Positions 11,292-23,678 of a DNA stretch of 64,000 bases are shown here, one piece after another. The first letter of the stretch is position 1. Every line of letters begins with the position of its first letter. Position numbers and translations under genes: made by a program. The notes under the pieces were generated by a model that worked only from the letters and a program-made list of their open reading frames with translations, was not told the DNA's origin and did not search any database. The DNA comes from Sistotremastrum niveocremeum HHB9708 (taxonomy: Eukaryota > Basidiomycota > Agaricomycetes > Sistotremastrales > Sistotremastraceae). The stretch spans positions 704,552 to 768,551 of the forward strand of contig KV419399.1 of NCBI GenBank assembly GCA_001630475.1, given 5' to 3'.

Positions 11292-11980
11292 CTACTGTGA
11301 AGTCGTGCACAGACCATTTCTCTGCACGTGCTCGCCTCACATTTGGCGGAGCACAGATATAGAGTTCCCACGTCAACCAAACTAGCCGAAGTGTTTTGCG
11401 ACTTCTCTTACACTGTGTCTCGTAGCTCTACTCCCTGCTGCTTTTAAAATCGTACTCTACTTCCATAGTCAATGGTGGAAGAAGATACTTGACAGGCTCG
11501 AGGTCCTATGACCGAATTTATTCTCTGATTTTCATCCGAATATCTGTTCATCATTCATGCAATATTCACGGCACAACAAGGATTGACGCCAGCATCAAAA
11601 CCGCTGATAGTACGATGGGACTACATAACTTGGTACTAGTGGTACCCACGCCCATCACTGGCACTATGGCGGCGTTTGCACGATCCACTTCGCTGCTCTG
11701 CCGCAGATCCATTTCCTCGCATTCGCCGCCGAAAGACTTGATGACTGGGGAACGCTAGCATCCGGACGCCCCGCATAGTCCTATCAATGATTCGATGGTC
11801 AAGATTTGGGTCCCAAAATGTCAATTTCACGGAGATCGCTTGACTAGCCCGACCGCCTCCGAGTCCTGCCCCATCATCGGCCTCTATACTATAGTATAAC
11901 CTTGGAGCTCGCACCATTGCCGACATGACATTAAGCTTCCCATCCTTCTCTAACCCCGAGGATATCCAGACACTCCAAGA
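11292..11980. other. Shared spacer between U2 and DUF6533 gene, copy A
   Basis: No gene seen. The left part is the U2 promoter region and the right part the 5' region of the membrane-protein gene starting at 11981. Short patches resemble the equivalent spacer at about 21316-21824. The U2 and membrane-protein genes diverge from this spacer. Confidence 0.5.
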
Positions 11981-13465
11981 ATGGGTCTCAGTAGTTGGTT
12001 GGAGCACTACCTCATTGCGGAACAGACCACAGGTACGGTGTGGAACCCATTATTTATGAGTCGACGAAGACCGGAACCCAGCGGTCTCTCTGACACTTCT
12101 GATTTATGACTGGACGCTGACGCTGGATCGTGAAGTGAAGTATTTCTGGGTGGGACTGCGATGATGTGACGTGAAAACTCAGAACTTACCGTCGATTAGG
12201 TGAAAACTCTGACAATCCCGAAAGCTCTGTACTTTTTGGTATGCATTGGTGATTTGTCTGATCACCGCCGGCATAAGACTTCAATAGAGTCGATACCTCC
12301 CTATCATCGCTGAGATATTCAATGTTATTGGTGAGTGACACGGTTATAATACTACCAGCAATTGCTCACTCCCCTCAAGTGCAATCTTTGTCGCAACCAT
12401 CGCTCGAGGTACCGAAAAATGGATCTAATTCTTTGCATTGCGAGTAACTGGTCCCTAGATGTACGTTTCAAATCAATATTTTCCGACAATTGATCACATA
12501 TGTTTGTGTTCGCTTTCTCCATAGATGTAAGCCCTTGCTAAACTCCAAAAGAGCCGTACCTCTGGTTGAACACGCATCAGGTCGATTTAAAAATTCGGTT
12601 TGGATTCCGGGAACCCGTATGCTTCTTTTCCTCTGCTCCCTGACCTCATTTTCATATCTTTCTTCAAAGTCTGCCGAGATATTCATCGTCCAGACGGTGC
12701 TGGCATGTCGCGTTTACGCACTGTACAGCCGCAATAAACAACTGCTGGGATGGATATTGTCTGTACTTCTGTGTACATCCATCGCCGCAACAGCTACGAG
12801 TATCGTCCAGTTCAAGTCAGCTCATGGTCAGCAGATCAATAATATTCTCTCAACGATTGGCTCACCGTTGCACAGAAGCGAACAATATAGGCCATGGAAT
12901 ATATCTTTGCGATGTAAATACGAAGCTCGAATTTCAATGGGCATACTGGTCAGTCGTTGACCCGGCGTAGAAGTCGCAACGAGCTTGACGATCTCGGTTG
13001 ATCTGTAGGGTCCCAATTCTGACTTTCCAAGTCATTGTTTTCGCATTCGTGGCGCATCAAGCGCTCAAGTTACGGAAAGAGATCGGTTTCTGCATCAGCA
13101 TACTGTCTGTTCTATTCTACGACTCTTTGATTCATTTTGTCAGGTCAGTGTTGCCCAGTAAAGATCTTTCCCTTGCAGCACGAGAGGATGGCTCGCTCCC
13201 TGAAATCTTTCAGTGTTATCTTTGTATCCATAGTGGTGGTTTTCATTTTTCGTCTCGAGTCGGTAAGTATGGTTCACTCTGGATCACCCTCGGGATAAAT
13301 CCAAGTTTTAACTATTCTCAGGAAAATGTCCCCGCTATCATGGGGAGCCCCTGTTTCGCGATTATGTCAATCCTTGCGAGCCGTATGCTACTCAACATAC
13401 CCACCGCATATGACGAGGCAATATACGATCAACAAAACAACATAGCAACATTGCCGATCCCTTAG
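11981..13465 (+). CDS. DUF6533-type multi-pass membrane protein, copy A
   Basis: Basidiomycete membrane protein of the DUF6533 type, predicted to have about seven hydrophobic helices; function unknown. Exon 1 is 11981-12032 (MGLSSWLEHYLIAEQTT). Exon 2, 12082-12149, encodes the family signature LIYDWTLTLDREVKYFW. Exons 12200-12238 and 12288-12330 follow in phase. Downstream membrane segments include IFIVQTVLACRVYALYSR and WILSVLLCTSIAATATSIV (about 12680-12820) and FQVIVFAFVAHQALKL (about 13030). The last exon ends at TAG 13465. Exon borders between about 12330 and 13320 are not all fixed. Exon phases match copy B at 21825-23396, which supports this start over a longer in-frame ATG at 11925. 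It may be active or drifting; I cannot exclude a disabling change in the unresolved middle. Confidence 0.7.
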
Positions 13466-15835
13466 TCAATCTCGTAGCCGTCCAGCTTGCGGCTCTCAAG
13501 GTCGGAGCATCTGATGACAAGTACTATGTAGGACATGAGGTGTATACAGGTTGAGAGAGCGCAAATTCAAGCTGGAAGATTATTGGTAGCTTGATATGTA
13601 TGTTCCATTTCCCTCTCAGATTTACTTCCAGTGTGCTCAGGCACGCACGGCTCGGGCCGCAGCGTCCGTTTCTGCTTCCGTCATGAATTTTTGTCGTACA
13701 CAAAACATGACGATGCAATATTTGAAAAGTCAGCATACTGGATCACTGACACTCGACGCTTTCATACGTTTCATCGGCCGAGCTCGCGCAAGCTCGATCA
13801 ATCCCTGGCAGTCTTATCTCCATCCGTCCTCGAGGCTAGATTGATTGCCTTTTCCGCTACAAAGGCCTGTATGCTGTCTGATCATGCGTTATCTTGCTCC
13901 GGGCCCCAGCCTCATGCTCTTACCGAACACGAGGTCGCCCTCTGAATGTATTCGGTTAAATGGGGTTTGTGGCCATGGGAGCTCTGTTATCGGTCGGTAT
14001 ATAATGGGCCCCCGAGTTGCACGTAGCAAGAGGTGGGTCCTGATGGGACGACTGCTACTGCTCTGGGTCCTCCTCGATATTACTGCTCTCTGACTGAATG
14101 ATGATGCGACGTTCGCTTGACATTTTGAACATGTGGAGAACGGATTTGTGAGCGGGCTCGCTGTGGGTCCATCGCTTCAGTTCGCTTCAAGTTGGTCCAT
14201 CGGTGGGCGCAACTCTGGACAGTCTGGTCTGATCGCTAGTCAACCTCAATGAGAGCCTATGTGGACCGTCTTGGACTATTTGCTCCGGAGAGCTTCGAAA
14301 GGCTCTTGGCATTTGCAACCCTCTGCTCAATTGGACACGATTGAATCTCTGTAAGCGTCTTATGACCTCTTACTTTCAGTCTAATGATATTCGGTGCACA
14401 GGAGGTTCGGAGGAGAGTGGCGCCTGTCCTGTTTCTGCTCTCCCGAGGTAATCATTATCACAGAGATCCATCAGAACGAGTTCTGATTTTGTTCTGCCAG
14501 CTCGATTTTCCAAGGCCGGACTCACGTGTTAACTTCAGACGATGGCAATGTTTGTACGGCCTTGTACTCTGGGACACCGCCGCAAGCTCATGGTCTAATT
14601 CATCGTTGTTCCTTTGGCCTCGATGAGAATCGGGCAATACGGAGGTCGCGGTAGGGGAGAGTGTGGCTTCAGCTTGGATGATGAAAGGATTGAGAGGCGA
14701 CGTATGGGGACCATTGAAATCAGGATGATCTAGCTGGGGCCTTTCGGTGCGTCGCATTGCTTTCATTATATTATGCATGTTTAATGACCAGCAATTCCGC
14801 AGTTCGACCCTTCTAAGCAACACGATTGCCAAACACCCCTCCAATCCCTCCCCACTTCAATCTTCGACCTTCGGTTCGACTCTTCGGTCCCGCTCAGCTT
14901 CCTAAAGAAGGACAAGATCGTCCGGAAATTCCAATTCGATCGAAGTATTATTGAAACGTGGATATATAATCAGTGTCACTAATTTACGGTCAATATCAAC
15001 TGCATTCAATCCTTGCTTCATCCCTCGATCCTCTCCCGGACAACTTTGACCTCAACGCGTCTCCTTCGTCTCAGTCCCTTTGCGCGCTCGAGACGCGAAG
15101 AGCTGTGAACATCGGGGAGCACTCTGTCGAGCGGCTTTCCTGCGCCGATTTCCGTGTCCTTTCGCATCCTTCACCACGGTGTGAATCCATGACTTGCTAG
15201 TAATCCGACGGTCCAGAATTTCGTTGAAATCGGTAGCCGGGATTTCGCACGAAGAGAGTGGTCCTATGGCAGGACTGGTGTCCAAAGAAGAGAGGCGAAA
15301 ACTGAAGCGAGAGTCAAGTGAGATAGGATATTCGGAGAGCCCTACAAATTCAAGTGATGCAAGCAAGTTGACGTATTGCTGGATATTTGGACGCGGTGTG
15401 CTGGTATAGATCTCGACGGGCTAGTCAAATATTCAATTGAGTTTCGCCATTTCGATTAGTCTTTGCTAGCGGAGTGCTGCAAAGCGTCCTGGAGCGCGCG
15501 AAGTATTCCGGCTGAGGAGACAAGCGGACAAAGGCAGGAAATATTCGGTAAGACTCGTTGTGAGCCATAGGCAGAGCCGAAGCCGGGATATATCGCCAAA
15601 TCCGTCAGATATCTTCCCCTTTGCGAAGATTTATTCTGTGAAGTTCTCTGTAGCTCGTTCAGTCAGTCAGTCTCAATGCACAGACATGCAAGACGTCGGA
15701 GTCTGCACAAAAATTTCTGTAGCCGATAAAAGCGCTCTCCGTCTCCCGCTCATCATCTTCCGTACCACCGTCTCCTCCCCGTCCCTCCCTCTCCATCGCT
15801 CTCTCAACCTACACTCACTCACATAATTATCTCTC
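13466..15835. other. Long stretch without a supported gene
   Basis: Frames of 70-130 codons occur on both strands (for example 14458-14844 minus, 15052-15366 minus), but I find no start, splice chain or motif that convinces me. It lies between the two copies of the segmental duplication. Decayed sequence is likely. Confidence 0.4.
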
Positions 15836-16579
15836 ATGTCTTGCTATAATGATAACTCTGGCTCGAAGAGCACTCCTCAGCGCTCTGGAAGCGCGAATTT
15901 GGGAAATGAAGGTGTGTCGCGCCGCATCCTGGATTGGTAGGGATGGGACTGACGATATTTCGTGACTGGGTGTAGATGGGCGCGTCGATGTTGTTGGAGA
16001 AGTCAAGGGAGCTGTAGCATATGCTATTGGGGAAGTCAAGGCCGCTCTCGATGGCGAACAAGTCCAGAAGGGAGCTGCCGGGGGGACGGTGGCACACCGC
16101 TCTGCGTCGCAAACTCTTAGAAGAGGTGAGCTTTGGACATTCTCAATCGTCATTTTAGACACTTACATGTATATTAGGCCTGCACAAGAGAAGCGGGAGC
16201 TTCCAAGGAAGGATCGATGATTATTCTGCTCATCGCGGCAAAGGTAAGCGCCATATTTCCCGGTAATTTAAATATAGCTGACCCTTTTGAAGGCGAAAAG
16301 TTCATGGGGGGCTCTCGTACCGATTCGAGCATGACCCGCAAGGGCTCTTCCACGTCTTCTCACAGAAAGCCCCTCACCCAAATGAGCTCCTCGTCTGGAC
16401 TCGCGACCTCGAAGGACCGCGACGAACGCGGTGTGACGGATGTGACTGATGACGCACTACTCAAAGCGCGAAGAGTGCGAATGGCGCGACGACGCGTCGT
16501 GTATGAGACCGCCGATAACTCCGGCGACGCGGGTTATAGCAGCGGTGGCAAGGGCAACGCAAAGAACGACGCTGCCTGA
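15836..16579 (+). CDS. Hypothetical disordered protein, four exons
   Basis: Unrecognised 192-aa protein. The exons 15836-15911, 15976-16125, 16178-16243 and 16293-16579 all join in phase with GT...AG introns of about 50-64 nt, which is strong evidence of a real gene. The product is rich in Ser, Gly, Arg, Lys and Asp (MSCYNDNSGSKSTPQRSGS..., later TRKGSSTSSHRKP and KARRVRMARRRVVYE) and is probably intrinsically disordered. A short amphipathic stretch around VVGEVKGAVAYAIGEVKAAL may form a helix. It has no signal peptide, membrane span or known domain. A basic patch near the C-terminus could bind nucleic acid or act as a nuclear signal, but that is a guess. Confidence 0.7.
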
Positions 16580-19325
16580 ACGTCAAACACGCGACTATTG
16601 GTCGGATATCATCACGCACGCATCAAAGAGACTGAAGAATGGACAACGACGCGTCTGGGTTTTGTGATTACGGTTTTCTTGGTGGCCTGCCTGGCGTGGG
16701 CCTAATAGGGGGGCGAACCCCTGCATCAGAGCCATCCTGAAGGGAGATTTGGCTGAGCGGTCTTGGGCTGTATTATTCCTGTCTTAGGTTTAATGTGGAT
16801 TGAACTGTATTGAACACGCACTTATTGACCCAAATGCCACGAAAAACTCGAACATGGAGCGTGCGATGACCCGTACTCGACGTCGAACTTCTGTGTCTGG
16901 GAGGTCCCATCGTGACCTGGAGGGTTTTGTCGAAGAGAGCACTGGAGTTTTCTGAGCAAAGAGCACGATGAATGAGCGTGTGGTGATGGGAGAGGATGAG
17001 GTGGCCGAGGAACAAGGTCAGCGGGTGAATATGCAGGCGCATATTGAGCGGCGATAGTGAAGGGTTTACGTAAGCTATCATTACCCGGTAGTAGGGAATG
17101 CCGAGATTTATTGTAACTCATCTAATTTTAGTGGAAAATATTCGAGGAATGTTGGAGGATTTGAAGACGGTGTGCGCTGAGAATAAGGACTTTGGAGAGT
17201 CTTTTGTGTGGTCAAAATGCGACTTACATTTTGAACGGCGGAGATGGTCGAGTATTGCCGAAGCTCCTATCGGAGTCTGAACCTCTTCTGATGGACCTTT
17301 TGGAGCATGGATGCTGTATCACACCGGCTTGCTCTTCACATCAAAGGGACGGCGTATATGCACATGCTTTCCATGGTCTTGATAAGAAACAGTCATAAGC
17401 CACAGAAGTCGGAAACTAGCACCGAAAGGTGTTTTTGTAAGTGACACACAATTTTCTCTGGATTATCTTCTCATTTCATTTTGTCGTTATCTAGGACGAT
17501 GTTCGACACCCATACGTGTTGAATACGTTGCATCCGAATATTCCATGTGACGCATGAAGCTTGAAGAAGGATCCAGGCAGCTTGGGCGAAAATGGCGCTG
17601 CTTGTGTAGCCAGCCCTACCTGACTGCAGTGGTATAGGTGCGTTTACCTGTAGGAAAAGTCAAATTGCTCATCGTCTGACCTTGAGAATTATCTAGGTAT
17701 CAATTGCCAATTCCCCGTCGTCCTCATCCATATGCCCCTGACGTCTTCGCGAACTGCTCTCCCTTTCACTTTTCGAGGTTCCCCGACCAACTCCCATCGA
17801 CCTTGCAGCCTAGCAGCGTTTCATCGCAACGTCACCCTCGCTCGTACACACGAAGACGTAGCCTGTCTGACCTGTCAGCTAGACGACGCTTCGAAGCGCT
17901 CAGAATGGATGCCATCTGTCGTACCAGGCTTGCTCGTTACGGCGATGAAAAGTGAATTCTACTATGCGATGGCAATAACACGAAGATCCGAGCGCCGTCC
18001 TATTGTCTTTTGGGAGATTTGGGACGAAGTTCGGATAGCGATAGCTCGAAAAGATGAGGACATTGAGCAGCCGTAGCCGGGCTTTGTCAGAGCCAGGACT
18101 TAACGATGATGCTGGGAGGATGAAGGAGCCCAGACATCGAACTTCCCGCTCCCCATATCTGCGGGGTACGTGATTCTACGAATCTGGTACAACTTATCCT
18201 CACCTCCGTCGTCCAGCTAAACCCACATATTCGCTTTCAAACTGATAGCCATGTACTCTCTCTTCTCTGGCCAGTCGCCCTTCGCACCTCCCGTCAACTT
18301 CTCGTGGCCCGAGTCGTCGAGCGCTGCCACCTGAGCAACATCATCATTCTATGCAGTTGTCGCCTGCGACTCGACCCGACACATGAGCAATGATCATCCC
18401 GGTCGTGCGGCCTTCCCATCATGGACGTTGTCCTTCCTTATCATGCTCTCAGCGGAAGTCTCTAGTTTATTCTCCTCCACCTCCGTCAACGCACAAAGTC
18501 AATCTCAGATCAAGAGCAGAAATGCCATGGTCTATGCGTGGATATCGCTTGAAGTACCCTACCGTTCGCAGGTCCTTCGCAGACTATGATGGAAGGCACG
18601 GGTCCGGCGATTTTTCATTGACAATGAAGAAGTGTGAATGATGCATCATTTTCCTCATCCGCAGAAGGAGGAGATCGACCCCAGACCTCCTGTTCAGGCT
18701 TGGTAGCCTCGGATCTCCTCCGATTGGGAAACGTGTCACATTGCTAGCGTGTGGGACACGTTCTCTTGCCCCCGATCACACCTTTCCACGGACTACGGCC
18801 AAACGAGAGACAGCGAGCACCCGCCTATCCTTCACTCTTCCAGCACACGCGTCGTGCAGAGAAAGAGGCATTGTATCGCCATGGCGCACTCTCCGTATAC
18901 CGCTTCTCAGAATATACGGCATTATCGACAGCTGCTTGGCCACTGCGAGTCTGAAACACGGTAGCTCTGGCTTGATCGATGCAGCGCTGTGCGGCGGAGA
19001 AATGCTATCGCTATAGCGCGACGGGACCGAGATGAGACTCGTCGATGAGCTGCACGGTTGAGCAGATCATACGAAATTACCGGTCTACATAACGTCCTAT
19101 CGTCGTTGCCTTGTCAAACGAGCTGACTCTCTTAATTCAACATCACTCCTTCCATCTTCAAGCGCGTTTGACTCGGCATGCAATTGCCAGGCATAATTGG
19201 ACTATCATTGACGACAAAACTGGATATCATTACATTGGGACGAAGCTAGTTGATACACGAAACGAAGACGAGGAGATAGAGTGTTTCCGAGAGAAGATGG
19301 TAAAAGGAACGGAGGACTGATTGGC
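16580..19325. other. Long stretch without a supported gene
   Basis: I could not build a gene here. The most coding-like patches are 17192-17398 and 17732-18076 on the plus strand, but neither has a start with a matching splice chain, and neither resembles a known family. The right end is the 3' region of Hsp20 copy B. Confidence 0.4.
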
Positions 19326-19900
19326 TCAGTTTATTGTTATGCGAGCGGGACCTTGTTCGGGCCCATTCTTTGGGAAGATCACAGTCAAGACACCGTCCTC
19401 CATCTTAGCGCCAATATCCTGTGGCTATCGCAGAGTCAGCATCATCTCGCACCATCTTTCCAACGGCTGTACATACCTTTATCCCTTTCGGAAGTCCAAT
19501 CGTCCTCGAGAACTTGCCAAAACTCCTCTCTTTGACAGCATACCCTTCCTCCTTGTGTTCCGAAGATCGTTCACTCTGCCCAGAGACCGTCAGGCGTGAA
19601 TCAGAGACGTCAATATTGACGTCCTCTTTCTTCAATCCTGGAAGCTCGAACGTGGCAGTGACCGTGTTGGCTTCGGTGTTCTCGTGAATGTCCATCCTGT
19701 CGATGACGTCATCAGTTTCGCGAACTCGAATCAAACCGAGATGGAGTTGCTTACCTTGGCACTAAGGATGATGATCGTCTGGTGTTAGAGACTGCATTCC
19801 CACTATTAGGTTGCGTGCGCGTCTCGAAGGCGTCGTTGAACAATCGGTGGAAGTCGTCGACGCTGAAGAATGGGTCGTAGTAGAATCGATTGAGAGACAT
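19326..19900 (-). CDS. Small heat shock protein Hsp20, copy B
   Basis: Hs­p20 chaperone, 152 aa, paralogue of the gene at 4009-4580. Exons 19900-19755, 19696-19477 and 19418-19326 have exactly the same lengths as in copy A (146, 220 and 93 nt); both introns are 58 nt. It starts MSLNRFYYDPFFSVDDFHRL. The alpha-crystallin domain is nearly identical to copy A, with conservative changes (SRTIGLPKGIK for SRSINLPKGIK). The tail ends RITIN, again with an I-x-I motif. Differences cluster in the N-terminal arm and the C-terminal extension (NGPEQGPARITIN), the parts that tune oligomer size and clients. Two perfect heat-shock elements and a TATAAATC box (about 19987-19994) lie upstream. Confidence 0.95.
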
Positions 19901-20019
19901 TGTTTGTGGGGAAGTGTGAGTGGTCGTTGAAGATGTGGTTAAGACTTGGGTGAGTTTCTGAAGACACAACGAGCCCAACCGATGCTGATTTATACTCGTA
20001 GAGATGGTGTTGTGAAATA

Positions 20020-20073
20020 TTCTAGAATATTCTATTGGGATCCACATCGGGAAGACCTCAGAATATTCCAGAA
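20020..20073 (-). promoter_or_regulatory. Two heat-shock elements upstream of Hsp20 B
   Basis: TTCtaGAAtaTTC at 20020-20032 and GAAtaTTCcaGAA at 20061-20073 are each perfect three-unit heat-shock elements, 120 and 161 bp upstream of the start codon. Copy A has one perfect element, so copy B may respond more strongly to heat; that is an inference from site number only. Confidence 0.8.
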
Positions 20074-21094
20074 CTGGGTCGAGTGTTCGAGTACTCTTTC
20101 TCGCAGCGGCGCTGTGTCAGCTGACTTGGCATCTTCGACCACTGAATACTGGGTGCTCCCTCTCAAAATGACCAAGAGTCAAGCCGAGATTGTCGGGCGG
20201 TGAAACTTTGGTTTCCATTCTTTGTGTCGGACGATTGGTGAGATCACTAGATCTTTGAAGGTATCAAAGACGACCGACAATATGGTGTTCGTCGGTTGGG
20301 TCAGTATCGTCGGCGCCCGTACTTGACTTCGACTGCCTTGTCGACTGCCGCAGCATTCATTTGAAACTCCGATATGGCGTCTGACATTTGTTGAAAATGG
20401 CTCTATGTAGCTGCATTCCTTCGCGCGAAGCAGGAGACAGGCTGATTAGCGTAGGTACATGCCGTCATCAACATGTGGAATTATTCTAGTGCAATCGCGA
20501 TCATCTGGAGATGACCTGGATGGGACTCAGAGCCCGAGTTTAGGTCCCGTGACGAATTCAGCAGGGAGTTCCCCAAGATGGTACCAAGACTGTACGCAGC
20601 GTTATACTAGAGCTCGTGCCTCTTTCACTCGTGCGAATGAGATGTCAGAAGCTATTATGAAAATCGTCAAACCGCTAGGGCACAATCAGCTGCATTCCCG
20701 TTAGCAGCCTATTAATATTTAAGTTGCCACACAGGTCTGTCGCTTCACCCGCATACTGACATCGTCCCCGTCGTCTATCTCTTCGCCGTAGATATGAGCA
20801 AAATACAGACAGTGGGATAACAGTTCAATAAACCCATGGGATATTTATGAAATCTGTTTCGAGGGAATTCGGCTCGATTTCATTGTCCGGAGTGTTTAGA
20901 ATGTGAAGCTTGTCGAATCATAATTCAACCAGAAAACAACCTAATACAAACTCATAATATATATCTAATAGAAGGGGACAAGTCCTCCCTTGTAACCTTG
21001 TAAGACTCTGGTTATTGACACTTCTCAGTTTGATGAAGAGAATCAGAAAGTCCAATGACTATCCAAATCCCAACCCAAAGAGAGAGGTGAAGGA
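20074..21094. other. Spacer between Hsp20 B and U2 B
   Basis: No gene seen. The right end (about 20990-21094) is the U2 3' flank shared in part with copy A. In copy B the Hsp20-to-U2 distance is about 1.2 kb, against about 6 kb in copy A. Confidence 0.5.
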
Positions 21095-21281
21095 TTCCCT
21101 TGACGACACAAGCCGATAGTGCAGTAGCAAGGTCATCTTGTCCTCCGAGTTGCAAGCAGAGCTCGAAGGGCGGGGCGACAAAAATTAGATAATAGACATA
21201 ACTGGGCGATGCCCAGATAAAAGCTATTATGCTTTTAAGAACAGATACTACACTTGATCTAAGCCAAAAGGCCAGAGTGGT
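21095..21281 (-). ncRNA. U2: U2 spliceosomal snRNA, copy B (intact)
   Basis: U2 snRNA pairs with the intron branch point in the spliceosome. The minus strand from 21281 reads ACCACTCTGGCCTTTTGGCT then TAGATCAAGTGTAGTATCTG, including the nearly invariant branch-recognition GTAGTA. Stem-loop IIa (AAAAGC...GCTTTT) and stem-loop IIb (CTGGGC-ATC-GCCCAG) are perfect. An Sm site, AATTTTTG, follows. Stem-loop III (CTTCGAG...CTCGGAG) and stem-loop IV (GATGAC...GTCGTC, with an ACTGCACTA loop) follow in turn. The length of about 187 nt fits fungal U2. The exact ends are estimated. Copy A at 10547-11257 is interrupted, so this is the only uninterrupted U2 gene in the window. Confidence 0.9.
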
Positions 21282-21308
21282 AGGGAAAAGTTGAAGGTCG
21301 GGCGAGGC

Positions 21309-21315
21309 TTATATA
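21309..21315 (-). promoter_or_regulatory. TATA-like box of U2 copy B
   Basis: TATATAA on the minus strand begins 34 nt upstream of the estimated U2 5' end. The same box and the upstream GTGCACAGACC and CACGTG stretches are conserved in copy A, although the surrounding sequence has diverged. This suggests these are the promoter elements. Confidence 0.6.
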
Positions 21316-21824
21316 TTGTGAATTCGTGCACAGACCACCATAGGCACGTGTGTGCCGCGAACCGAGGGATGCAGTCAATGTCATGGCGCTTCCATCAAGT
21401 TCCGTAACTGCGGTCTTCACTGTCAACTTCGGGAACATCACACGACATTCCTTGAGCGTAAATCAGGATCTCAGTGACGCTCTAACAAGTCCCATGAGCG
21501 CTAGATGGATAGCACCATCACTATCCTGTCAACGAGCCGTCGTGCTAGTGGGGCCACTCGTTCAACCGCTGATCGATTTGTTGGCGCTATAGGACAATCA
21601 CTACGCGAATCAATTTTGCCATTGATTTCAGCAGTACGCCATCAGGCCCGTCTGGGGGACCCATGAAGGTTTCCGAATAAGAAGGCGGAACGAATGCCCC
21701 AATCCAAACGTCCATTACAGTCTCGCTCTACCCTAGCTGTGACCTTCATTTATTAGAAGAAAGCGTACGATCATCCTCCAAAACTCTTCTCTCGAATTGA
21801 ATCGTCGCGGCTGGGAGTCCGAAC

Positions 21825-23396
21825 ATGAGCTCGATCTCTTCTTTTGCCAATCGAAATATAGGAAAACAGACCAGGGGTTAGTACAGACCGAATCATCCAC
21901 CTTTCCAGGACTTAATCATTCATTAGCGGCAGCTCTTACCGTGCTCATATACGACTGGACGTTGACACTGGACCGCGAGGTCAGATATTTCTGGGTCAGA
22001 TATTCTCCCACCGAGTCTCATTCACATGAGCTGAATCGCGTTTTATTTAGGTAAAGAAGCTCAGTTTTCCAAAGGTGTTGTATTTCGTCGTACGTCCAAT
22101 CCAAATCTCAAGTACAAGGTCTGGTCGGTGAGGCAATGACCCTTGTTCATTTATAATAGGGTCGATACATCGCTATCATCTCCGAAATTTTTGACATAAC
22201 TGGTAAGTACAAGTCGGATGCTAAGAATTTTCACTGAGGGTTCTCTAAGTGCAATCTCTCTCACGTCCTCCAGCCAAGGTATGAGTTTTGCTAATGGACT
22301 GGAACGTCACTGAATCACCTTCAGTTGTAGGTCTCCATCCACTGGCATTCGATGTCGTCATTACCAATTGGCTATGACCATCATCACCTGATGCTTTATT
22401 GTGTAGATGTGAGTGATTCATGGTCCCGACGACCGGAATTCCATGGTTGAATATTCCTTAGGTCGGTTTCGAGATCTGGCCTGGATCACCGGGACTCGTA
22501 TGTGTATCTACGTTGTCCGATGGTTCACTCTGAATATGCAGTCCAGAAACGGCCGATATATTCCTCATCCAAGTAATCTTGACATATCGTGTCTATGCCG
22601 TCTATGAGCGGAATCGACGCATCCTTCTGCTTTTGAGCGTTTTTCTACTGTGTACATCGACGGCCACCACAGCTATGATCATCGCCTCGCTGAAAGGAAC
22701 ACGAGGTACAGTATATGTCTCTGAGATCTTCCATTCTTGGCCGAGATTAAATATAAACCTCGCGACTCCAGATACAAATCAGCCATCTCCAAACCTTTAT
22801 GTCTGTGAAATCACATCGAGTATCAGCCTCTCATGGGCATGGTGGCAAGTTCTTCGGGAATTTTATGACACTTCTTCTTGATATACCTTCAAATATTTGC
22901 CAGGATCCCAATTTTAACCTATGAAGCCGTTGTTTTTGGGTTTATGGGGGTTAAAGCCATGAAACACTGGAATAACGTCAATCTATTAAAACACAATAAC
23001 AACCGGACCGTCGGGACACGACTTGTCGCTGTCATGTTCTTCGACTCATTCACATACTTTGTCAGGTAACCCGATCTCTTATCGCCATTGAAGTTTGCCC
23101 TGTTGAGCGTTTCCTAAGCGTTTCTGTGCTATTTGTCATGCTTGCTTTAGTGACCAGATATGCCTCGGTAAGTATTAAATTCGGCGGTCAATCAGTTTGT
23201 GCGTTGAATAATTTGACTCCAGGAGGCGATTTTTGACATCGTCATCACTCCCGCCTTTGCCATAACCTCGATCCTCGGAAACCGTATGCTGTTGAATATC
23301 CCATCGACGTACGAGGCTGCTCTTCAAGACCAAGAGAAAAATCTTCCGTCTCTAAGAATGACAAGAGATTCGGTTGTTGATAGACAAGAATTATAG
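21825..23396 (+). CDS. DUF6533-type multi-pass membrane protein, copy B
   Basis: Paralogue of the gene at 11981-13465. It starts MSSISSFANRNIGKQTR and splices in phase (GTTAGT...TTCCAG) into LNHSLAAALTVLIYDW and the family signature TLTLDREVRYFW. A short exon VKKLSFPKVLYFV and the segment GRYIAIISEIFDIT follow, matching copy A exon for exon. Later membrane segments include IFLIQVILTYRVYAVYER and LLSVFLLCTSTATTAMIIA, then ILTYEAVVFGFMGVKAMKHW. A TAG at 23394-23396 ends a short polar tail. The layout suggests about seven helices with a cytoplasmic tail, like a receptor, but no ligand or partner can be inferred. Some exon borders between 22270 and 23240 are approximate. Confidence 0.7.
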
Positions 23397-23678
23397 CCAG
23401 CTAATCGCAGCTGCAGTGGATGTGTCGACTCGACGTGGAATCAACTTGGGATCTGGGGTCGGGATGCTGAATTTGATTTTGTAACGATGTAAACCATCTA
23501 GGTCATTTTTCTTATATCATGCCACATCTTTGATTTCGACAACCCAAAGCCCGATATTGATTTTGATCGGAAAGTAGTGTAAAAAACAAACTTGGCAAGA
23601 AACCGAAGGAGAAGAATGTGTTTGTGCTTATTTGTCAAAGGCCTCAATCAGCCTCGACTTCTCACTTTACACTTGGCA

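Noticed and set aside
11925-11980. Upstream ATG (MTLSFPSF...) as start of DUF6533 copy A
   Set aside because: Its frame does not match the phase of exon 2; the ATG at 11981 does and agrees with copy B.
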